DNA from: an uncultured Eubacteriales bacterium
GTDB taxonomy: Bacteria > Bacillota > Clostridia > Peptostreptococcales > Anaerovoracaceae
Direction of reading: 5' to 3'
Length of the DNA: 63,441 nt
Assembly (NCBI GenBank): GCA_902795265.1
Contig: CADBKM010000005.1
Location: 1 to 63,441, forward strand
The first letter of the stretch is position 1. Each line of letters begins with the position of its first letter. Below the pieces are notes generated by a model, which saw only the letters and a program-made list of their open reading frames with translations, made no database searches and was not told where the DNA came from. Below are positions 26,641 through 36,420 of the stretch, piece after piece. A program made the translations under genes and the position numbers.

Positions 26641-27543
26641 TCATCGGAAATCCGTTATCGTCACACCCTGCGCGGCAGCAATGCTGCGCAGTTTTTTCAT
26701 CTCTTCCTTATCCGGAGTATAAAAGCCATCCTGCCCGAAAGGCAGACCGAGTGCATCGTATTTTACCATTCCCAGTCTGTGATAAGGCAGCAGCTCCATC
26801 TTTGCGGACGGCAGCACGTCGTGTACATAAGCTGCCGAAGACGCTATGTTTTCTTCACTGTTGTTGACACCGCCTATAACAGGTATGCGTATGACAACAT
26901 CCGGTGACTGCGGCAGAGTCCCCAGTTTTGCAATATTCTCCAGTATCAGCCCATTGCTGACTCCGGTGTATTCTTTATGCACATCAGGATCCATATGCTT
27001 CAGGTCCATGAAAATAAGATCCATGCGCTCAAGCGAAGGTCTGACGCGCTCAAAGTCAAAGTATCCGCAGCTCTCGATATCGAGGCTGTATCCGGCATCA
27101 TAGAGCTCACGCGAAAGGCAGTCGAGCAGTTCAGGCTGTGATGTGGCCTCTCCTCCAGAGAAAGTCACTCCCCCTCCGCTGTACGAATAGAACAGCCTGT
27201 GCCTGTGGACTTCCCTGATGACATCATCAGCGTCCATGACGGATACCATCTGCCGTCTGGCTTCTTCAGGGCAGACATCTGCGCAGGCTCCGCACGCGAT
27301 GCAGTTTCCGGAGTCCGAGATCATATCTATGCCTATGCCCTGAGGGCATACAGCAGCGCAGGCTCCGCAGCCTATGCATTGCTTTTTATACCACCCTATC
27401 CGCTCCTTCTGCTCGAAGCCCTCAGGGTTTGAGCACCACTTGCAGCGCAGCGGGCAGCCAGCCATGAAAATATTCGTCCTTATTCCATTCCCGTCATTTA
27501 CCGAGAACGGCTGGATCTGCATTATATAACCTTTTATACTCAT
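26641..27543 (-). CDS. Glycyl-radical enzyme activating protein (radical SAM)
   Basis: A 300-residue radical-SAM activase. The SAM-cluster motif is CPLRCKWC (C-x3-C-x2-C, about 31-38). Between it and the barrel lie two ferredoxin-like 4Fe-4S motifs, CIGCGACAAVCP and CIACGACADVCP, as in activases of dehydratase/decarboxylase-type glycyl-radical enzymes rather than the PFL activase proper. Further motifs include GGGVTFSGGEA. It installs the glycyl radical on the enzyme encoded immediately upstream, at 27589-29961. It is the last gene of the operon. Confidence 0.93.
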   Translation of the reverse strand: MSIKGYIMQIQPFSVNDGNGIRTNIFMAGCPLRCKWCSNPEGFEQKERIGWYKKQCIGCGACAAVCPQGIGIDMISDSGNCIACGACADVCPEEARRQMVSVMDADDVIREVHRHRLFYSYSGGGVTFSGGEATSQPELLDCLSRELYDAGYSLDIESCGYFDFERVRPSLERMDLIFMDLKHMDPDVHKEYTGVSNGLILENIAKLGTLPQSPDVVIRIPVIGGVNNSEENIASSAAYVHDVLPSAKMELLPYHRLGMVKYDALGLPFGQDGFYTPDKEEMKKLRSIAAAQGVTITDFR

Positions 27544-27555
27544 GCTTAAAACTAT

Positions 27556-27582
27556 GCCCGGCCATTGAGGCCGGGCTTTTTG
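27556..27582. other. Intercistronic hairpin between glycyl-radical enzyme and activase
   Basis: GCCCGGCC-attga-GGCCGGGC (8-bp stem). The T-run (TTTTTG) is on the plus strand; on the operon strand it is followed by ATAGTTTTAAG, a weak U-tract. It may lower activase expression relative to the enzyme or protect the upstream mRNA end. Confidence 0.65.
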
Positions 27583-27588
27583 TCTGTA

Positions 27589-29961
27589 TCAGAACGCCTC
27601 GTGCGCGTTCCTCGCCATTATAGAATCCTGCATCTCTTTTGAGAGATTTGTGAACTGGGCGCTGTAGCCTGCTACCCTTACCAGCAGGCTGCGGTATTTA
27701 TCCGGATTAGCCTGCGCATCAGCAAGCACCTCGTTCGATATGGTGTTGAACTGTACGTGGAATCCGCCCAGAGCGAAATAGCTCTGCAGCATTGCTCCGA
27801 GATTGGCTCTTCCGCGCTTTGTCGCCACAAGGTCGTGGTTGAGGCGCAGATTCAGAAGAGTACCGCCGCTGTGAATGTCGTGATTCATCTTTGCCGCGCT
27901 TCTGAGAGCCGCTAGGCATGTGGACTTGTCACTGCCTGTATATGGCGAAACACCTTCGTTGATAGGGTCCTTCGCATGTCTTCCTTCCGGTGTGGCTCCG
28001 AGCACCTTGCCTGTAGGCAGATAGTTCGAGATCCCCATGAAGGCTGTTACGAAGTGGTTGCCATAGAGATCATCGTACTTTGTGACCTCTTCATAGAAGA
28101 AGTCCGCCAGATCGCGCGCTATGGAATCGACATAGTCATCGTCATTACCATACTTAGGGCAGGCAAGCGCGAGCTCTCTGAGCTGCTCATAGCCTTCCCA
28201 GTTATTGTCGATAGCGTCTATGATCTCAGCCATCGTGGTCACGCCGTCCTCAAACACGAGCTTCTTTATCACAGCGAGTGAGTTGGCTGTTACCGAAAGG
28301 CCTACTCCGGTAAATACAGGGCCGATATTGTATTTTGCTCCTCCGTCAACGAGGTCGCGGCCGTTCTTCATGCAGTATTCATTGCATGCCGACATGAACG
28401 GTCTGTGCCCGATCTCTTTATGTATCTCCTGTGCTGTCACAAGGCTTATAACACCGTGGCGCACCAGATATCTGAACTGCTTCTTCCACGCTTCGATTAT
28501 CTCTTCCATCGAAGAGAAAGTCTTAGGGTCTTTTTCCTCAAGCGACACCTGTTCTCCGGAAAGACGGCTTCTGCCCTGATTCAGCGCGAACTCGAGTGCT
28601 GCCGCGAAGCTGATGCTTGCAGCGGAAGTCCACTCGAAAGTCTTGCGCGAGTGAGGAACCACGCATCCGCAGTTGTTCCAGTCCCTGGCGTCCTCAGGCT
28701 TGTAGCCGAGATTCGAGAGCATCTGGTAGCCAGTTCTGTCGCCGTGTATGGCCGGGAATCCGCAGCCCGTCGATACGAGCTCGGTGACCGCCTCCATGAA
28801 TTCAGGCGGACAGTCCGGATGGATCCTGCAGCTGAGTGTAGGCTGGTGAGTCATGCACTCTTTCGTTGCCTGGATAGCCATATATGAAATCGTATTTGTG
28901 GCATCCGATCCGTCTACCTTTGTTCCTCCGATCGTCAGGTTTTCGAAGTTCGTATAGCCTGCGAAGAAGCTTGCTGTGTTCTTCGAAATAGTCCATGCCC
29001 ATTCGCTGTACTTGAGCCACAGGCACTCGACGAGTTCGAGAGCGGTATCGTAGTCGATATCTCCGGCCTCTTCATCTGCCTTATAATACGGATACATGTA
29101 TTGGTCAAATCTGCCCGGGTTCCATGCCAGCGGGTTCTCTGCGATTATGCCTCCGAGCTGCACGAACCACACGAACTGAACAGCTTCTCTGAATGACTTC
29201 GGAGGCTGCTCAGGTATGCGTGAGCACACATCAGCGATCTCTTCAAGTTCTTTCTTTCTGACCGGATCGGTCTCGGCAGCTGCCATCTCAGCAGCCTTTT
29301 CGCTGTAGCGTCTGCCAAGGGTGATCATGCCGTCGGCGATGAGCACCATCGACTTATAAAAGACTATCTTCGCCTTCTGCTCAGGAATGGTCTCATCGAG
29401 CACCGCCATATACGCTTCTGCCTCAGCACGTATGCCGCCGTAGCCCTTTGGCAGCAGTACATCGACATAGTCAGCCGATATCTCGCCTATGCCGTTGCGC
29501 CACTTTGAGTCAGTATCAAGAAAGCCTGTATCCACTCCGATCTTCTTCGTCGCTTCCGAGGTTCTGGCAAGGAAGGCCTCCTCAACAGATCTGCCCTTCC
29601 AGTAAGGGAAGATATTCTCCCTTATGAACTTAGTCTGCTCAGGCGTTACATCGTAAGGGTCCTGTCCCCTTTCAGGGAAGGTATCGATCTCGTCGTTGAT
29701 CCACAGCCAGCCGAACTCAGGAGTCAGAATGGCGCACTTTCTGTATTCGCCGCTGGTACCGACGATGAGCTCTCCCTCCCAGATGTTTACGGAGAGTTCG
29801 CAGCAGGTATCGTAGAAAGCCTGAGCCGTACGGATAAGATGCGGCTGCCCTTCCGTCCTCCGGAAGGATTTGGTCCAGCTCCACGCGCGCTCATACGAGA
29901 TGTGCGGCTTTGTGTTTACATAATAGTCTTTTATCTTTTCGATTCTTTTTGTGACTGCCAT
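27589..29961 (-). CDS. Glycyl-radical enzyme of unassigned substrate
   Basis: A 790-residue enzyme of the pyruvate-formate-lyase superfamily. The radical-bearing Gly765 is in RVAGYSAQF near the C-terminus; the thiyl Cys is C433 in NNCGCVVPHSRK. Dehydratases and the hydroxyphenylacetate decarboxylase carry C-x-E here, and PFL carries C-C; this protein has C433-V434-V435, so it belongs to neither plainly. It is transcribed 27 bp after ilvE without an intervening terminator and before its own activase. The substrate is unknown; a compound linked to amino-acid or keto-acid catabolism is a guess from the neighbourhood. Confidence 0.92.
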   Translation of the reverse strand: MAVTKRIEKIKDYYVNTKPHISYERAWSWTKSFRRTEGQPHLIRTAQAFYDTCCELSVNIWEGELIVGTSGEYRKCAILTPEFGWLWINDEIDTFPERGQDPYDVTPEQTKFIRENIFPYWKGRSVEEAFLARTSEATKKIGVDTGFLDTDSKWRNGIGEISADYVDVLLPKGYGGIRAEAEAYMAVLDETIPEQKAKIVFYKSMVLIADGMITLGRRYSEKAAEMAAAETDPVRKKELEEIADVCSRIPEQPPKSFREAVQFVWFVQLGGIIAENPLAWNPGRFDQYMYPYYKADEEAGDIDYDTALELVECLWLKYSEWAWTISKNTASFFAGYTNFENLTIGGTKVDGSDATNTISYMAIQATKECMTHQPTLSCRIHPDCPPEFMEAVTELVSTGCGFPAIHGDRTGYQMLSNLGYKPEDARDWNNCGCVVPHSRKTFEWTSAASISFAAALEFALNQGRSRLSGEQVSLEEKDPKTFSSMEEIIEAWKKQFRYLVRHGVISLVTAQEIHKEIGHRPFMSACNEYCMKNGRDLVDGGAKYNIGPVFTGVGLSVTANSLAVIKKLVFEDGVTTMAEIIDAIDNNWEGYEQLRELALACPKYGNDDDYVDSIARDLADFFYEEVTKYDDLYGNHFVTAFMGISNYLPTGKVLGATPEGRHAKDPINEGVSPYTGSDKSTCLAALRSAAKMNHDIHSGGTLLNLRLNHDLVATKRGRANLGAMLQSYFALGGFHVQFNTISNEVLADAQANPDKYRSLLVRVAGYSAQFTNLSKEMQDSIMARNAHEAF

Positions 29962-29988
29962 CGTATGTCTCTTTATCTGATATTGATA

Positions 29989-31068
29989 TTACAGTGTCAC
30001 TACCCAGTCTCCCATTACGTCAGGAGCGATGCCTGTCTGCATTCCGTAGAGTGTATCATAGAGCTTCTGGCTGAGCTCTCCGACCTTCTCGTTGTTGATC
30101 GGGAAGTTCTCTCCTCTGTATCTGAGAAGACCGATAGGCGATACTACGCATGCAGTTCCTGTAGCCCAGGCTTCTGTCAGCGATCCGTTTGCAGCGTATT
30201 CAAGAAGCTCGCTGATCTCAAGGCGCTTTTCAACTACCTCTACGCCCCACTTTCTCAGCAGGTTGATCGCGCTGTCACGTGTAACGCCCGGCAGGATCGA
30301 TCCTGTGAGCGATGATGTATACACTTTTCCGTCGATCATGAAGAAAGCGTTGGATGTGCCGACTTCCTCAACGTATTTATGCTCTTTCGCATCGAGCCAG
30401 AGTACTTCTTCGCAGCCCTGCTTTTTAGCCTCGGTTGCAGCAATCATTCCGCATGAATAGTTGCCTCCGCACTTGGCGAATCCCGTGCCGCCTACTGCTG
30501 CGCGGATGTATTCCTCCTCTACCCAGATGCGGCTTCCGTGGAGCTCCTTGTCGTTACCTTCGTAGTATGCGGCAACAGGACTCAGGATGATTATGAACCA
30601 GTACTTCGAAGCCGGGTGAACAGCCATCGAAGGTTCAGGCGAAATAATGAAAGGTCTGATATAAAGGGATGTACCCTGTGCTTCAGGGACCCAGTCTCTG
30701 TCGACATCAACGAGAGCCTTGACTGCGTCGATAAACAGATCAACATCGATCCTAGGGATGCAGAGACGGTCGTTACTGTTCTGCATTCTCTTTGCGTTCA
30801 TGTCAGGTCTGAAGAGGTTGATTCCGCCTTCAGGATTTCTGTACGCTTTCATGCCCTCGAATGTCATCTGGGCGTAGTGGAGCGTGCATGCGGCAGGGTC
30901 GATCATAAGAGGTCCGTAAGGAACTATGCGTCCGTCGTGCCAGCCCTGCCCCTCATCGTAGTCCATCATGAACATGTGGTCTGTATAGTATTTGCCGAAG
31001 CCGAGAGCACTCTGGTCAGGCTTTTCCTTCGGTGTAGTTGTTCTGCTTACTTTAAACTCATATCCCAT
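29989..31068 (-). CDS. ilvE: Branched-chain-amino-acid aminotransferase
   Basis: A 359-residue fold-type IV PLP enzyme that transaminates valine, leucine and isoleucine with 2-oxoglutarate, the last step of synthesis. The PLP Lys lies in FAKCGGNYSCGM, and the YEGMKAY-type segment (TFEGMKAYR) and the C-terminal EAWATGTACVVSPIG block match the larger (BCAT-II) class. It lies 19 bp downstream of ilvA in the ilv-leu operon. Confidence 0.95.
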   Translation of the reverse strand: MGYEFKVSRTTTPKEKPDQSALGFGKYYTDHMFMMDYDEGQGWHDGRIVPYGPLMIDPAACTLHYAQMTFEGMKAYRNPEGGINLFRPDMNAKRMQNSNDRLCIPRIDVDLFIDAVKALVDVDRDWVPEAQGTSLYIRPFIISPEPSMAVHPASKYWFIIILSPVAAYYEGNDKELHGSRIWVEEEYIRAAVGGTGFAKCGGNYSCGMIAATEAKKQGCEEVLWLDAKEHKYVEEVGTSNAFFMIDGKVYTSSLTGSILPGVTRDSAINLLRKWGVEVVEKRLEISELLEYAANGSLTEAWATGTACVVSPIGLLRYRGENFPINNEKVGELSQKLYDTLYGMQTGIAPDVMGDWVVTL

Positions 31069-31087
31069 TTTTTATATCCTCCTTATA

Positions 31088-32296
31088 TCAGATAAGTTTA
31101 AATCCTTTATCGGTGAGCGTCTGGCGGACTTCCGCAAGCTGCTCGAAGTCCCTGGTCTCTATCTCGAGCGTCAGCACGCAGCTGGTTACTGCCGTGTCAG
31201 GGTCCGAGTGCCCGTAATGCACTCCCGTTACATTTGCTCCGCAACCGGCTATTATTGTCGCTACGTCTACAAGCTGTCCCGGTTTATCTTCGAGCGCTAT
31301 CTGAAGAGTAGCGTTGCGCCCGCTCGTTACAAGTCCTCTGGTGATTACTCTCGAGAGGATGTTCACATCTATATTTCCGCCCGACACAAGGCATACTACC
31401 TTTTTGCCCTCTACCGGGATCTTTCCGAACATCATTGCCGCAACTGATACGGCACCTGCGCCCTCAGCGATCAGCTTCTGCTTTTCGATGAGTGAGAGTA
31501 TCGCTGCCGCGATCTCATCTTCTGTGACTGTGACGACCTCATCCACATATTTCTTTATAAGTGAGAATGTGAGATCGCCCGGGTGCTTTACCGCGATTCC
31601 GTCGGCGAATGTACTGACCGTATTCAGTGTCACCTGCTCATCGTACTTAAGGCTGTCTGCCATGCTGGCAGCTTCCTTTGCCTGAACACCATATATCTTG
31701 ATGCTCGGTTTGAGCTTTTTCATTGCGTACGAAATACCTGAGATAAGACCGCCGCCGCCTATAGGAACGACGACTGCGTCCACATCAGGAAGCTGATCGA
31801 GTATCTCGAGCCCGATCGTGCCCTGACCGGCTATGACATCCGGATCATCGAACGGATGAATGAACGTAGCCCCTGTTTCATCACGAAGCTTGCACGCGTA
31901 GGCGTAGGCATCATCATACGCACCCTTTACCAGACGCACCTCAGCGCCCAGCGCCTTTGTAGCCTCGACCTTGCTGATAGGTGCTCCGTCAGGCATGCAG
32001 ATAATGCTCTTTGCTCCCCTGTGTGTTGAGGCAAGAGCTACTCCCTGAGCGTGGTTTCCGGCACTGCAGGCGACAATACCCGCAGCCTTCTCTTCTTCGT
32101 TCAGTCTGCTTATCTTGAAATAAGCGCCTCTCAGCTTGAAACTTCCGGTCCTCTGCAGGTTCTCGGTTTTAAGATACACCTCGTTGCCTTTGCTTAAGTG
32201 CGGCGAATAGATCAGATCAGTTTTACGCGCTACGTCCTTTAGCGTGAACGATGCCTGATATATTTTGTCAAGCGACAGTTTGCTGTTTGAACTCAT
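31088..32296 (-). CDS. ilvA: Threonine ammonia-lyase with C-terminal ACT domain
   Basis: A 402-residue PLP enzyme that turns threonine into 2-oxobutanoate, the first committed step to isoleucine. The PLP lysine is K54 in TGSFKLRGA; the glycine loop for phosphate is VPIGGGGLISG. The C-terminal part (about 325-400) is an ACT-like domain for amino-acid feedback. The shorter length with one ACT domain is the TdcB/IlvA form common in Clostridia. Its place in the ilv-leu operon favours a biosynthetic role. Confidence 0.93.
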   Translation of the reverse strand: MSSNSKLSLDKIYQASFTLKDVARKTDLIYSPHLSKGNEVYLKTENLQRTGSFKLRGAYFKISRLNEEEKAAGIVACSAGNHAQGVALASTHRGAKSIICMPDGAPISKVEATKALGAEVRLVKGAYDDAYAYACKLRDETGATFIHPFDDPDVIAGQGTIGLEILDQLPDVDAVVVPIGGGGLISGISYAMKKLKPSIKIYGVQAKEAASMADSLKYDEQVTLNTVSTFADGIAVKHPGDLTFSLIKKYVDEVVTVTEDEIAAAILSLIEKQKLIAEGAGAVSVAAMMFGKIPVEGKKVVCLVSGGNIDVNILSRVITRGLVTSGRNATLQIALEDKPGQLVDVATIIAGCGANVTGVHYGHSDPDTAVTSCVLTLEIETRDFEQLAEVRQTLTDKGFKLI

Positions 32297-32315
32297 TTTT
32301 CTTCCATTACCCTTC

Positions 32316-33557
32316 TTAATTATTCTCAGTACCTTCCAGCCATGTGATGAGCTGGTTTGCCGTCCGGCCCGACATGCCTCCGTGACGCAGCTCCCATTTG
32401 CGGGCAGCGTCTTCGAGGTCTTTACCGCTCAGTTCTATACCCTGTCTTGCGGCGAGAGTCCTCACTATTTCGAGGTATTCCTTCGGATCCGGTTTCGGAT
32501 AATAAATATTTATACCGAATCTGCTCGCGAGGGAGAGTTTTTCCTCCATTGTGTCCGAGCGGTGTACATCTTCGTTGTACTCCATGTCGTTCCGGTCTTT
32601 CCATGTCTCGCGTATCAGATGACGGCGGTTCGATGTGGCATAGATCAGTACTCTGTCTGATTTTGTCTCAAGCGCTCCTTCTAGCATTGCCTTGAGTTCT
32701 TTGTAATCGCTCTCATCCTCTTCGAATGAGAGATCATCAAGGAACAGTATGAATCTGTAATTTCTTTTTTTGATAGCGGAAAGGATCTGCGGGATCTTTC
32801 CCCTGTCAGGTTTTGTTACATCGATCAGCCTCAGCCCTCTGCCTGAGTATTCATGCATCAGCGCATGGACACTTGTCGACTTGCCGGTGCCGCTGTCTCC
32901 GTAGAGGAGCACATTGTTGGCATAATGACCGCTTACAAACGCTTCGGTATTCTCTCTCAGAGTCTTCTTCTGCGATTCGTATCCGACCAGATCGTCAAGC
33001 GTAACATCAGTGCTGTCTGCTACCGGCACAAGTCTCAGATCCGCCTCGTTCGGTGATCCGGAATCGACCCTGAAAGCATTGTAAAGGCCGTAGATACCGG
33101 CCCCATATCTGCTGTAGTATCCGGTGAGCACGCGGGTGAATTCGTCCACGCTTTCAGCCGATGCCAGCTGTCCGCTCAGTTCGCAGATGCGCTTGCCGGC
33201 AGCTGTTATGCAATCCCCGCCGAATGGCTCCTTGTAATCCAGCATCAGCGGAAGCAGGTTCTCATCTTCGTCAAAATCTTCCCTGCCTGCCCTGAAAAGC
33301 TCCATGAAGATCGCAAGATCATGCCCGGCAAGCTTCAGCAGAGTCGCATCAGGCTGCAGCTCACGCCGCTCGCAAGCCAGCGTAAATGCGTTATCATGCA
33401 TCATAAGCGTGTATGTGAGCCAGTGCTGCCACACATTGCCCGACAGTCCGAATTCTGTCGCGAAAGCCGCCAGCTTTCCTGCAAGCCCGGCAGCGGACCC
33501 TGTCACACAGCCGTCCCAGTCCGTATAAAAAAGAAAGTTGTTCTTCTTTGTTTTCAT
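32316..33557 (-). CDS. DUF815 AAA-type ATPase
   Basis: A 413-residue protein with an N-terminal helical part of about 190 residues and a C-terminal AAA-like ATPase: Walker A GDSGTGKST (about 221), Walker B FILFLDDLSFEE, and the arginine-rich ATSNRRHLI segment. This is the DUF815 family, of unknown function. It abuts leuB (no gap) and precedes ilvA by 19 bp, so it is embedded in the branched-chain operon, an unusual place for it. A link to amino-acid synthesis is not shown. Confidence 0.88.
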   Translation of the reverse strand: MKTKKNNFLFYTDWDGCVTGSAAGLAGKLAAFATEFGLSGNVWQHWLTYTLMMHDNAFTLACERRELQPDATLLKLAGHDLAIFMELFRAGREDFDEDENLLPLMLDYKEPFGGDCITAAGKRICELSGQLASAESVDEFTRVLTGYYSRYGAGIYGLYNAFRVDSGSPNEADLRLVPVADSTDVTLDDLVGYESQKKTLRENTEAFVSGHYANNVLLYGDSGTGKSTSVHALMHEYSGRGLRLIDVTKPDRGKIPQILSAIKKRNYRFILFLDDLSFEEDESDYKELKAMLEGALETKSDRVLIYATSNRRHLIRETWKDRNDMEYNEDVHRSDTMEEKLSLASRFGINIYYPKPDPKEYLEIVRTLAARQGIELSGKDLEDAARKWELRHGGMSGRTANQLITWLEGTENN

Positions 33558-34637
33558 TTAGTTCCTTCCGATTTTTTCAAGCACAGCTTTTTTCATCTCG
33601 CTGCCCTTGATAAAGTCTGTCTGTCCCGGGGCCTTTATGTCAGCCGTACGCAGACCGTCTGCGAGCACATCCGCAACTGCCTTTTCGACAGCGTCTGCCT
33701 CTTCGGCAAGATTGAACGAATATCTCAGCATCATGGCTGCCGAAAGAATCGCCGCAATCGGGTTGGCTATGTCCTTTCCGGCAATATCAGGAGCCGATCC
33801 GTGGATAGGCTCATACATGCCCCTCGATGAGCTGCCCAGCGAAGCTGAGGCCAGGAGTCCTATCGATCCCGTCACCTGCGATGCCTCGTCAGACAGTATG
33901 TCTCCGAACATATTTGAAGTTACGATCACGTCGAAGAACGACGGATCACGTATTATCTGCATTGCCGCGTTGTCTACATACATGTCGTCGAGTCTGACGT
34001 CAGGGTACTCAGTCTCTCCGAGCCTGTGCACACTTTCACGCCAGAGCCTCGATGTTTCAAGCACGTTGGCCTTGTCTACGCTTGTCACGTGGCCTCTGCG
34101 CTTTCTGGCTGTCTCAAAAGCTCTCCTTGCTACGCGCTCTATCTCAGCTACACTGTAAGACTCCGTATCATATGCTGCGTCGCCCGCCTCATTTCTGCCG
34201 CGGTCGCCGAAGTATATGCCGCCTGTAAGCTCGCGTACTATCATCAGATCGAAGCCCTTTGCGGCAATGTCCGGTCTGAGTACGCATGCATCAGCAAGAG
34301 CCGGCTGTATTGACGCCGGTCTGAGGTTCGTGAAAAGGCCGAGTTCCTTTCTGAGCCCCAGCAGAGCCTTCTCAGGACGCATGTGATTAGGCACAGCATC
34401 CCACTTCGGGCCTCCGACGGCGCCGAGAAGCACGCTGTCTGAAGCGAGGCAGCCGTCTATTGTCTCCTGCGGCAGAGGCACTCCGTACTTGTCGAGAGCA
34501 CAGCCGCCTGCAAGGTATTCATTGAATTCGAATTCGCATCCGAATCTTTCCGAGACTGCCTTCAGTACGTCTGAGGCAGCCCCTGTAACTTCCGGGCCGA
34601 TACCGTCGCCCGGAACAATTGCAATTTTGTAAATCAT
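33558..34637 (-). CDS. leuB: 3-isopropylmalate dehydrogenase
   Basis: A 359-residue NAD-dependent dehydrogenase that oxidises and decarboxylates 3-isopropylmalate in leucine synthesis. The GDGIGPEV start, the ELTGGIYFG substrate segment, the TSNMFGDILSDEASQ metal site and the EPIHGSAPDIAGK NAD site are all intact. Start overlaps the leuD stop by 4 bp. Confidence 0.97.
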   Translation of the reverse strand: MIYKIAIVPGDGIGPEVTGAASDVLKAVSERFGCEFEFNEYLAGGCALDKYGVPLPQETIDGCLASDSVLLGAVGGPKWDAVPNHMRPEKALLGLRKELGLFTNLRPASIQPALADACVLRPDIAAKGFDLMIVRELTGGIYFGDRGRNEAGDAAYDTESYSVAEIERVARRAFETARKRRGHVTSVDKANVLETSRLWRESVHRLGETEYPDVRLDDMYVDNAAMQIIRDPSFFDVIVTSNMFGDILSDEASQVTGSIGLLASASLGSSSRGMYEPIHGSAPDIAGKDIANPIAAILSAAMMLRYSFNLAEEADAVEKAVADVLADGLRTADIKAPGQTDFIKGSEMKKAVLEKIGRN

Positions 34638-35119
34638 ATCTGTTTATCCTTCAGATAGGCGAGCAGGCCGCCCTTTTCGATGATATTGTCTATAAATTCC
34701 GGGAAAGGCTTTGCCTGGAAGCTTTCTCCTGTCGTCTCGTCGGTAATGACTCCTGTCTTTGTATCGACGCTTACGATATCGCCTGCGTTTATCGCAGCGC
34801 TTGCTTCAGGGCATTCCAGTATAGGAAAGCCGATGTTGATCGAGTTGCGGTAGAATATGCGCGCGAAGCTCGCAGCTATTACGCACGATACTCCGCTTGC
34901 CTGAATGGCTACAGGTGCATGCTCTCTTGAAGAACCGCAGCCGAAATTCCAGCCGCCCACCATTATATCGCCGTTCTGCACTCCGCCTGCGAAGCTCTCG
35001 TCGATATCCACCATGCAGTGGCTGGCGAGCGCAGCCGGATCAGGATCGTTCAGGTATCTTGCAGGGATGATGACATCAGTATCGATGTGATCTCCGTATT
35101 TCCATACTTTTCCTCTCAT
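34634..35119 (-). CDS. leuD: 3-isopropylmalate dehydratase small subunit
   Basis: A 161-residue swivel domain that pairs with LeuC to isomerise 2- to 3-isopropylmalate. It carries the DTDVIIPARYL start, the NFGCGSSREHAP active-site loop and FYRNSINIG. The short form with separate small subunit is the archaeal/clostridial type. It is followed by leuB with a 4-bp overlap. Confidence 0.95.
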   Translation of the reverse strand: MRGKVWKYGDHIDTDVIIPARYLNDPDPAALASHCMVDIDESFAGGVQNGDIMVGGWNFGCGSSREHAPVAIQASGVSCVIAASFARIFYRNSINIGFPILECPEASAAINAGDIVSVDTKTGVITDETTGESFQAKPFPEFIDNIIEKGGLLAYLKDKQI

Positions 35120-35131
35120 GATGTCCCCTCC

Positions 35132-36400
35132 TTATTCTCCGCAGATACCGCGCGGATCTGCAACGCATCCTGCCAGTGCCGATGCTGCAGCAACAGCAGG
35201 GCTTGCGAGAATGACTTCACTCTGTGTGTGTCCCATGCGGCCTATGAAGTTGCGGTTTGTAGTAGCCACAGCCCGCTCTCCTGCTGCCATGACGCCCATG
35301 TGGCCGCCGAGGCATGGTCCGCAGGTAGGCGCCGAAACGGCGCAGCCGGCTTCAATAAACACTTTCAGCAGGCCTTCTTCCATGCAGTCGAGATAGATCT
35401 GCTGCGTCGCAGGTATGATTATGCAGCGCACGTTGTCAGCGATCTTCTTCCCTTTGAGTATAGCTGCGGCACTGCGCATATCTGACATGCGTCCGTTGGT
35501 GCACGATCCTATAACTACCTGGTCTATCGGAAGTCCCTCAACTTCTTTTACAGTCTTTGTATTTGACGGCAGATGCGGCATCGATACCGTAGGCTCAAGT
35601 GCGGAGAGATCGATCTTTACTACCCTCTCGTACTCCGCGTCCGGATCAGCCTCGAATACGGCAGGCTCTCTTTTGAACCTGTCCTTTATGTATTCGCGAG
35701 TCCTGTCATCAACAGGGAATATGCCGTTTTTGCCACCGGCCTCAATAGCCATGTTCGAAATGGTGAATCTGTCATCCATCGAAAGCTCTGCAACTCCCTC
35801 GCCCGTGAATTCGAGCGACTTATACAGAGCTCCGTCCACTCCGATCTCACCTATGAGATGAAGGATAACGTCCTTGCCTGATACGCACGGTCCCGGCTTG
35901 CCGCTGAGTTCAACCTTGATTGCCGGCGGCACCTTGAACCAGTTGAGTCCCGATGCCATTCCGGCAGCCATGTCGGTTGAACCGACACCTGTCGAGAAAG
36001 CCCCGAGTGCTCCGTAAGTGCATGTATGTGAATCAGCTCCTATGATGCAGTCTCCCGGGCCTACGATGCCCTGCTCAGGAAGCAGCGCATGCTCGATGCC
36101 AACAGTACCGACATCATAAAAATGCTTTATGTTGTGCTTTCTTGCGAAGTCACGCGCTGTAACGCAGAGTTCTGCGGACTTGATGTCTTTGCACGGAGTA
36201 TAGTGATCGAGTGTAATAACTATTTTTTCGTTGTCGAAGACCTCTGTAAAGCCGGCCTTCTCGAAAACTCCGATGGCAACAGGTGTCGTTACGTCATTTC
36301 CGAGCACTATGTCGAGCTTTGCTTCGATCAGATCTCCCGCCTGCACCTCAGGAAGTCCCGCGTGAGCAGCGAGAATTTTCTGTGTCATTGTCATGCCCAT
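35132..36400 (-). CDS. leuC: 3-isopropylmalate dehydratase large subunit
   Basis: A 422-residue aconitase-superfamily protein. The three cluster cysteines are in GSCTNGRM and in the CGPCLGG motif, for the 4Fe-4S cluster. The [11 protein letters not shown] block is present. Its length is the shorter LeuC form found with small LeuD, as next door. The 5' end has three in-frame ATGs within five codons; the first has AGGAGG about 11 bases upstream. Confidence 0.96.
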   Translation of the reverse strand: MGMTMTQKILAAHAGLPEVQAGDLIEAKLDIVLGNDVTTPVAIGVFEKAGFTEVFDNEKIVITLDHYTPCKDIKSAELCVTARDFARKHNIKHFYDVGTVGIEHALLPEQGIVGPGDCIIGADSHTCTYGALGAFSTGVGSTDMAAGMASGLNWFKVPPAIKVELSGKPGPCVSGKDVILHLIGEIGVDGALYKSLEFTGEGVAELSMDDRFTISNMAIEAGGKNGIFPVDDRTREYIKDRFKREPAVFEADPDAEYERVVKIDLSALEPTVSMPHLPSNTKTVKEVEGLPIDQVVIGSCTNGRMSDMRSAAAILKGKKIADNVRCIIIPATQQIYLDCMEEGLLKVFIEAGCAVSAPTCGPCLGGHMGVMAAGERAVATTNRNFIGRMGHTQSEVILASPAVAAASALAGCVADPRGICGE

Positions 36401-36420
36401 ATTATGCGGTCCCTCCTGTT

